DNA of 28,467 nt from JAZLGI01 sp045616225. Lineage in GTDB: Bacteria > Spirochaetota > Spirochaetia > Sphaerochaetales > Sphaerochaetaceae. Shown here one piece after another: positions 23,863-28,467 of the stretch. The stretch covers positions 1-28,467 of the forward strand of contig JAZLGI010000001.1 of assembly GCA_045616225.1 (NCBI GenBank). Direction: 5' to 3'. The position numbers were made by a program, and so were the translations under genes. The notes under the pieces are model-generated. The model was not told where the DNA came from. It made no database searches and worked only from the letters and a program-made list of their open reading frames with translations. How positions within the stretch are numbered: position 1 is the stretch's first letter; the number at the start of each line of letters is the position of its first letter.

Positions 23863-24401
23863 TACAAGACCTCCTCAAGGTTTCTGATACTTGATTCCAA
23901 AGCTTGCGAATACTGATCCTGCATCTTCTTAAGATTCTGCTCTATAAGAGTTGCATACTGGCTGCTTGGAGCTTCCGGATTATCTTTCATCATCTGGTTA
24001 ATCTGTTCTCTCATTCTTTTTACAAATTCTTCACGAGCTTGAAGGTATTGCTTGAAAAAGGAGCTTATTTGGCTCATTATCACTTCTGTTTGAGGGTTCA
24101 ACAAAATAGATATTTGGGCAATTCTTGAAAACCTGAACTCGTAAGAATCATCAGTCGGAAGTGTAAGATTGGCTAACACGACCTGTTTCAAGCCCTTTTT
24201 TACAAATGAAAAGTCTTCCTTGGAAAAAGATTCACATTTTTCTTTTAACTCCTCAATTGTTTTTTCTGGGTTATTCAAGAATTCCCCAGCCAAAGCCATT
24301 CCGTTTTTTGTAACGGTTTCTTCTCTGTAACGCTTTTCATCTATTTGTATATCCGCAGTTTTCTCGAGAGCAATTTCCCAAGCAGATTTTATTCTGGACA
24401 T
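23862..24401 (-). CDS. Helical cytoplasmic protein of unknown function
   Basis: 179 residues, predicted almost entirely alpha-helical, with no signal peptide or membrane segment. It opens with SRIKSAWEIALEKTADIQIDEK, a pattern I associate with a group of uncharacterised spirochaete and deltaproteobacterial proteins (possibly DUF6657; not verified). The centre has LKQVVLANLTLPTDD. The C-terminal third is Gln/Met/Glu-rich coiled-coil-like (QYLQAREEFVKRMREQINQMM). GGAGG lies 6 nt before the ATG. It is translationally coupled to the AlaX-like gene, so a shared or tRNA-linked role is possible but not shown. Confidence 0.75.
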   Translation of the reverse strand: MSRIKSAWEIALEKTADIQIDEKRYREETVTKNGMALAGEFLNNPEKTIEELKEKCESFSKEDFSFVKKGLKQVVLANLTLPTDDSYEFRFSRIAQISILLNPQTEVIMSQISSFFKQYLQAREEFVKRMREQINQMMKDNPEAPSSQYATLIEQNLKKMQDQYSQALESSIRNLEEVL

Positions 24402-24427
24402 ATCAGCCTCCGATTTTATTGTATCAT

Positions 24428-24461
24428 AAAAATCAACCGTTGTTTAATCATGTTGATTTTT
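24428..24461. promoter_or_regulatory. Inverted repeat between divergent genes, operator-like
   Basis: AAAAATCAAC (24428-24437) and GTTGATTTTT (24452-24461) are perfect 10-bp inverted arms 14 bp apart, in the 86-bp space between the helical-protein gene and the ABC exporter. The position fits an operator controlling one or both directions. As a transcript hairpin it would also end in U residues on either strand, so a weak terminator is the alternative. Confidence 0.5.
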
Positions 24462-24487
24462 AATTGGTTTATGATTATTTTTTGTTA

Positions 24488-26224
24488 ATGCTCAAAACAT
24501 TGTTAAAAAGTGTAAGGGAATACAAAACTCCTTCTGTTTTGTCCCCTATTTTCATTTCATGTGAAGTTGCTTTGGAATGTATCATTCCGCTTGTAATGGC
24601 CAAGTTAATTGACAGTATGACCTCTCCTACTATGGAACCAATTTTAAAGTATTCAATACTTTTGATTGGTCTTGCTGTTTTATCTCTTTGTGCAGGAGTT
24701 TTGTCTGCTACAAATTCTGCAAAAGCATCTTGTGGATTCGCAAAAAATCTCAGGCATGATCTTTACTACAGAGTACAGGATTTTGCATTTGAAGATATTG
24801 ATAATTTCTCAACATCAAGTCTCATCACAAGACTTACTACAGATGTAACAAATGTCCAGCATGCATATCAGATGATAATAAGAATTGCAATCAGGTCTCC
24901 GTTAATGCTTTTGTTCAGCGTGATAATGAGTTTCTCCATAAATAGAAAACTTTCCGTAATTTTCCTGGCAATTATCCCTATTTTAGGACTTTTGCTTGGT
25001 CTTATCATTTCAAAAGCCTTTGGCGTATTTAAGAGAATATTCAGAAAGTATGATGCTTTGAACAACTCCGTCCAGGAGAACATTGCCGGCATAAGAGTCG
25101 TAAAATCTTTTGTTCGTGAAGATTTTGAGAAAGAAAAATTCAATAAGGCTTCTGAAGAAGTCAAAAATGATTTTACCTTTGCAGAAAAACTCATTGCGTT
25201 AAACAGTCCTGTAATGATGTTGTGCATCTATACATGTATGCTTCTCATAAGTTTCTTTGGAGCCAAAACAATCATTACCACAAAATCCACGGCACTTACT
25301 ACCGGAGAACTTAGTTCCCTTATTACATACGGAACACAAATTCTTATGTCAATGATGATGCTTTCAATGATTTTTGTAATGTGCGTTTTGTCTGTTGAGA
25401 GTGCAAAACGTATAGTAGAAGTCCTTAATTATGAAAGCACGTTAAAATCTCCTGAAAACGGAATAAAAACAGTTAAGTCCGGAGATATTGATTTTGACAA
25501 TGTTTCTTTCAGATACCATGGGCAGAGCGGAAAAGATGCTCTGCATAATATTAATCTTCACATTAAATCAGGACAGACTGTTGGAATAATAGGCGGTACA
25601 GGCTCTTCAAAAACTACTTTAATTCAGCTTATTTCACGTCTCTATGATGTCACGGAAGGCAGCGTTAAGGTAGGTGGTACAGATGTAAGAGATTATGACT
25701 TAAACAGTCTCAGAAATCAGGTATCCGTAGTTCTTCAGAAAAATGTCCTCTTCTCCGGAACTATTAAAGAAAACATCAGATTTGGAAAACAAGATGCGAC
25801 AGACGAAGAAATAAAACATGTTTGTGAGTTAGCTCAAGCAGATGAGTTTATCAAAAATCTTAAAGACGGATACGATTACAAAATAGAACGCGGAGGCACC
25901 AATGTTTCCGGAGGTCAGAAACAAAGACTGTGTATTGCCAGGGCTTTGATTAAGCATCCCAGGATTCTCATTCTTGATGACTCAACAAGTGCAGTAGACA
26001 CCAAAACAGATGCAATGATAAGAAAAGCCCTCAAAAACGAGTTGGCAGATACTACTAAGCTCATCATTGCCCAAAGAATTTCTTCTGTTCAAGACTCAGA
26101 TTTGATTGTTGTTATGGACAACGGCGAAATTGTTGAATATGGCAATCATGAAAAGCTGATGCAAGCAAATGGTATTTACAGAGAAGTTTATGATTCTCAA
26201 AACAGCACAAAGGAGGAAAACTGA
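24488..26224 (+). CDS. ABC exporter half-transporter with degenerate ATP site
   Basis: 578 residues: a six-helix exporter membrane domain (about 15-310) and an ATPase domain. Walker A is GGTGSSKTT (369-377), with Ser where Gly normally precedes Lys; the signature is VSGGQ (473-477). Walker B ends LILDD, so D498 replaces the catalytic Glu, and Q529 stands in the switch-His position (IIAQRISSV). This is the usual pattern of the non-catalytic partner in heterodimeric exporters such as TM287/288, BmrCD or TmrAB. Start choice: ATG 24488 gives the common MLKTLLKSVREYKTP opening. There is no Shine-Dalgarno sequence; a 5-codon mini-ORF (24471-24488) ends on it as TAATG. A TTG at 24464 is the alternative. 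Confidence 0.92.
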   Translation: MLKTLLKSVREYKTPSVLSPIFISCEVALECIIPLVMAKLIDSMTSPTMEPILKYSILLIGLAVLSLCAGVLSATNSAKASCGFAKNLRHDLYYRVQDFAFEDIDNFSTSSLITRLTTDVTNVQHAYQMIIRIAIRSPLMLLFSVIMSFSINRKLSVIFLAIIPILGLLLGLIISKAFGVFKRIFRKYDALNNSVQENIAGIRVVKSFVREDFEKEKFNKASEEVKNDFTFAEKLIALNSPVMMLCIYTCMLLISFFGAKTIITTKSTALTTGELSSLITYGTQILMSMMMLSMIFVMCVLSVESAKRIVEVLNYESTLKSPENGIKTVKSGDIDFDNVSFRYHGQSGKDALHNINLHIKSGQTVGIIGGTGSSKTTLIQLISRLYDVTEGSVKVGGTDVRDYDLNSLRNQVSVVLQKNVLFSGTIKENIRFGKQDATDEEIKHVCELAQADEFIKNLKDGYDYKIERGGTNVSGGQKQRLCIARALIKHPRILILDDSTSAVDTKTDAMIRKALKNELADTTKLIIAQRISSVQDSDLIVVMDNGEIVEYGNHEKLMQANGIYREVYDSQNSTKEEN

Positions 26225-26225
26225 T

Positions 26226-28145
26226 ATGCCGGGACCAAGACGCTTTGTGCCAAAAGTGAAGTATAAGAAAGGTACTTTGGGAAAACTTTTCAAGTATGTC
26301 ATGAAAACCTACAAGGGAAAGCTCTTGTTTGTTTTGCTCTGCATTGTACTCAATGCAGTAGCTTCGGTCTTTTCTACTATTACCTTAAGAAGAGTCATAG
26401 ATGATGTCATTGTTCCGGGCATTGCCGGTGGGCTTGATTCTGTTTGGCAAAAACTAATCTCAATGATAATCCTCATGTGCGGTGTTTACGTTGTTGGTAT
26501 TTTCTGTTCGTATTTTCAGAATGCAACTATGGCAGAAGTTACCCAAGGCTCTTTGAGAAATATGCGTAATGATATGTTTGACAAGATGCAAACTTTGCCA
26601 ATCAAGTATTTTGATACAAATCAACGTGGCGACATAATGTCTACTTACACCAATGATACAGATGCTATCAGAGAATTAATCGGAAGGGCTTTCCCTCAAC
26701 TGATTTCAAGTCTCATTTCTGTAGTAACCACTTTATCCATGATGCTGTCTTTTAGTGTCTGGCTAACCTGTGTTGTTGTATTTTTCCTCTTTATTACCAT
26801 GAGTATTACCAAGAAAATCGGTTCCCAAGCCGGAAGTTTCATGGTTGCTCAGCAAAAATCCCTGGCAAACGCAGAGGGTTTTGTAGAAGAAATGATGGAA
26901 GGTCAGCGAGTGATAAAAGTTTTCTGTCTGCAGGATAAGTCTAAAGAAGATTTTAATAAACTCAATGAACAATTATTCAAAGACAGTAACAGCGCAAACC
27001 GTCACAGCAATGTAATTGGTCCTATAAACGGAAACCTGGGAAACCTGCAGTATGTCTTTATAGCAATTTGCGGAACTCTTATGGTTCACATGGGAGTAAC
27101 CAATTTAAGTCTCAGCGGTTTTTCCACAATGTCTATTGGAATTATTGTCTCATTTCTTACAATGGCACGTTCTTCTTCCCATACAATCAGCGGAATTTCC
27201 CAGCAAATAGGCACAATTACCATGGGTCTTGCCGGAGCCTCAAGAGTATTTGATATGCTAGAACAGGAAAGTGAACATGATGATGGCTATGTCACACTTG
27301 TAAATGCTGTTGTAAATGAAGATGGTAGTATTTCTGAGTCAGAGAATCCTACCGGAGCTTGGGCATGGAAGCATCCTCATAAAGAAACAGGTGAGACAAC
27401 CTATACTCTTCTCAAAGGTGATGTTGTTCTTGAACATGTTGATTTTGGGTATGAACCTGGAAAACAGGTTCTTCATGATGTATCTTTGTACGCAAAACCT
27501 GGACAAAAGATTGCTTTTGTAGGTGCTACAGGAGCCGGCAAGACCACAATCACCAATCTTATCAACCGTTTCTACGATATACCGGAAGGAAAAATCCGTT
27601 ATGACGGAATTAACATTAATAAGATAAGAAAGCAGGATTTGAGAAAATCTCTTGGAATTGTTCTGCAAGATGTAAACTTATTCTCAGGCACTGTACTGGA
27701 AAATATAAGATACGGAAATCTCAAGGCTACTGATGAAGAGTGTATTCAAGCAGCTAAGCTGGCAAATGCAGACAGCTTCATTACACGTCTTCCAAACGGC
27801 TATAATACTGTGATTACAGGAAACGGTTCCAACCTTTCTCAAGGGCAACGTCAGCTTATTTCCATTGCAAGGGCAGCTGTAGCAAATCCTCCTGTAATGA
27901 TTCTTGATGAAGCAACAAGTTCAATTGACACAAGAACAGAAGCTTTGGTTCAACAAGGTATGGACAACCTTATGCAAGGTAGAACGGTTTTTGTAATTGC
28001 TCACAGGCTTTCAACAGTAAGAAACAGTAAAGCAATTATAGTCCTTGATCATGGCCAAATTATTGAAAGAGGAGATCATCAGACTCTTCTTGATAAAAAA
28101 GGAACTTACTGGCAGTTATATACCGGAACTTTTGAACTGGAATGA
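26226..28145 (+). CDS. ABC exporter half-transporter with canonical ATP site
   Basis: 639 residues, the partner of the preceding gene, 1 nt downstream with AAAGGAGG before the ATG. The membrane domain (about 20-340) is followed by an approximately 50-residue insertion (350-398) that includes GAWAWKHPH, typical of this exporter subgroup. The ATPase domain has Walker A GATGAGKTT (433-441), signature LSQGQ (537-541), Walker B with catalytic E562 (MILDEATSS) and switch H593 (IAHRLST), all intact. The pair should therefore hold one active and one degenerate site. Relatives export drugs or lipid-like compounds; the substrate here is unknown. I reject the longer start at 26169, which runs inside the upstream gene. 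Confidence 0.94.
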   Translation: MPGPRRFVPKVKYKKGTLGKLFKYVMKTYKGKLLFVLLCIVLNAVASVFSTITLRRVIDDVIVPGIAGGLDSVWQKLISMIILMCGVYVVGIFCSYFQNATMAEVTQGSLRNMRNDMFDKMQTLPIKYFDTNQRGDIMSTYTNDTDAIRELIGRAFPQLISSLISVVTTLSMMLSFSVWLTCVVVFFLFITMSITKKIGSQAGSFMVAQQKSLANAEGFVEEMMEGQRVIKVFCLQDKSKEDFNKLNEQLFKDSNSANRHSNVIGPINGNLGNLQYVFIAICGTLMVHMGVTNLSLSGFSTMSIGIIVSFLTMARSSSHTISGISQQIGTITMGLAGASRVFDMLEQESEHDDGYVTLVNAVVNEDGSISESENPTGAWAWKHPHKETGETTYTLLKGDVVLEHVDFGYEPGKQVLHDVSLYAKPGQKIAFVGATGAGKTTITNLINRFYDIPEGKIRYDGININKIRKQDLRKSLGIVLQDVNLFSGTVLENIRYGNLKATDEECIQAAKLANADSFITRLPNGYNTVITGNGSNLSQGQRQLISIARAAVANPPVMILDEATSSIDTRTEALVQQGMDNLMQGRTVFVIAHRLSTVRNSKAIIVLDHGQIIERGDHQTLLDKKGTYWQLYTGTFELE

Positions 28146-28334
28146 GTTTTTGCCTGGTTTTGCCTGGGAAAACTAAGTCTTTTGAAGAATGCATTTCTCT
28201 TCAATGATTCCTTCGTATGACGGATTCGCCTTTCATGCTCCCGGTTGTCCGCATTCCAGGCCGCCTTCGCTTCAAACAGTCCACCGGACTGTTCTCTTAC
28301 CGCTCAGATTCGAATCCTATGGCAAAAAAAAAGG
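28146..28334. other. GC-rich intergenic element with hairpin and short ORF
   Basis: From about 28215 the base composition rises clearly above that of the neighbouring genes. It holds a perfect hairpin, AACAGTCC-ACC-GGACTGTT (28275-28293), and the palindrome GATTCGAATC (28307-28316). A 44-codon frame starts at ATG 28217 (MTDSPFMLPVVRIPGRL and onward, ending AKKKGVLQN) and stops at 28351 within the terminator hairpin. It has no ribosome site and is probably not a gene. The look is that of a dispersed intergenic repeat; this is unverified. Confidence 0.45.
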
Positions 28335-28371
28335 GAGTGTTGCAGAATTAAAATTCTGCGGCACTCTTTTT
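28335..28371 (+). terminator. Strong intrinsic terminator, bidirectional in form
   Basis: A 14-bp stem, GAGTGTTGCAGAAT (28335-28348) with ATTCTGCGGCACTC (28353-28366) including two G-U pairs, loop TAAA, then TTTTT. On the minus strand the same hairpin is followed by CCC and nine T residues, so it can stop transcription from both sides. It lies 190 bases past the exporter operon. Confidence 0.85.
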
Positions 28372-28467
28372 GTTTGTCTACACGGCAACAATACAGTTTT
28401 CCAAGAAATCAACACACTTACAGACAATCCACCAAGGGCAAAGAGGGAGAAAAGGTCAATAAGGGCA
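28372..28467. other. Window end, nothing firm
   Basis: No gene is supported. On the minus strand a frame enters from outside and stops at 28418-28420 (reading LPLVDCL before TAA). It could be the last codons of a convergent gene served by the terminator, but 15 residues are too few to judge. Confidence 0.3.

Noticed and set aside
28255..28330. TTCGAATCC near 28309 suggests the T-loop of a tRNA gene.
   Set aside because: The would-be T-stem does not pair, no acceptor stem partner exists upstream, and no D or anticodon arm can be drawn. It is a simple GATTCGAATC palindrome.
28418..28467. Minus-strand frame entering from outside and ending at 28418.
   Set aside because: Only about 15 residues with no recognisable motif; kept as a possibility, not called as a gene.
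1..28467. CRISPR arrays, prophage genes, rRNA and tRNA genes.
   Set aside because: No regularly spaced direct repeats, no phage structural genes and no RNA gene signatures were seen.

Overview
The window looks like a chromosomal segment of a low-GC spirochaete, most probably a host-associated Treponema. Three things point there. The PheRS genes (pheS, pheT) are of the archaeal/eukaryotic type, which spirochaetes are known to carry. EF-G is of the 'HIDSGKTT / KDGVGA' type shared by mitochondria and spirochaetes. A carD-ispD-ispF cluster is also present. The genus is inference; no rRNA gene is in the window.

Layout, left to right. (1) 1-2500: the 3' part of holA (DNA polymerase III delta), a small HTH protein with an unclear start, an AbrB-type antitoxin/RelE-type toxin pair behind a good sigma70-like promoter, then a 409-base gene-free stretch with a 36-bp palindrome. 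(2) 2501-5849: the remnant of a repetitive surface-type gene, cut off at its 5' side by a complete-looking IS66 element (tnpA, tnpB, tnpC). (3) 5850-9067, minus strand: thyA-folA-uvrC operon (thymidylate and folate metabolism plus excision repair). (4) 9131-10315: a spore-photoproduct-lyase-like radical SAM protein. (5) 10295-12824, minus strand: carD-ispD-ispF-rsmE operon (transcription regulator, isoprenoid precursors, rRNA methylation). (6) malQ (plus), convergent with and abutting an unrecognised P-loop ATPase (minus); the ATPase gene has a long, strongly structured 5' leader. (7) fusA (minus) divergent from pheS-pheT-E1alpha-E1beta (plus), four genes with 1 to 4 nt overlaps. (8) An alanyl-tRNA editing protein and a helical protein of unknown function (minus), divergent from a heterodimeric ABC exporter pair (plus). 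(9) A GC-rich, hairpin-containing tail and a strong bidirectional terminator.

Most of the window is compact housekeeping sequence. Genes within operons overlap by 1 to 11 nt or lie a few bases apart, and convergent neighbours abut or overlap at their 3' ends. Accessory character is confined to about 1.0-5.85 kb and the last 320 bases.

I found no CRISPR array, prophage, defence island or clearly new multigene system. The best candidates for something undescribed are the two-state leader hairpin with an internal mini-ORF upstream of the ATPase (15109-15177), the four-cysteine tail on IspD, the recurrent placement of -10-like boxes right against SD-less start codons, and an apparently rearranged IS66 junction.
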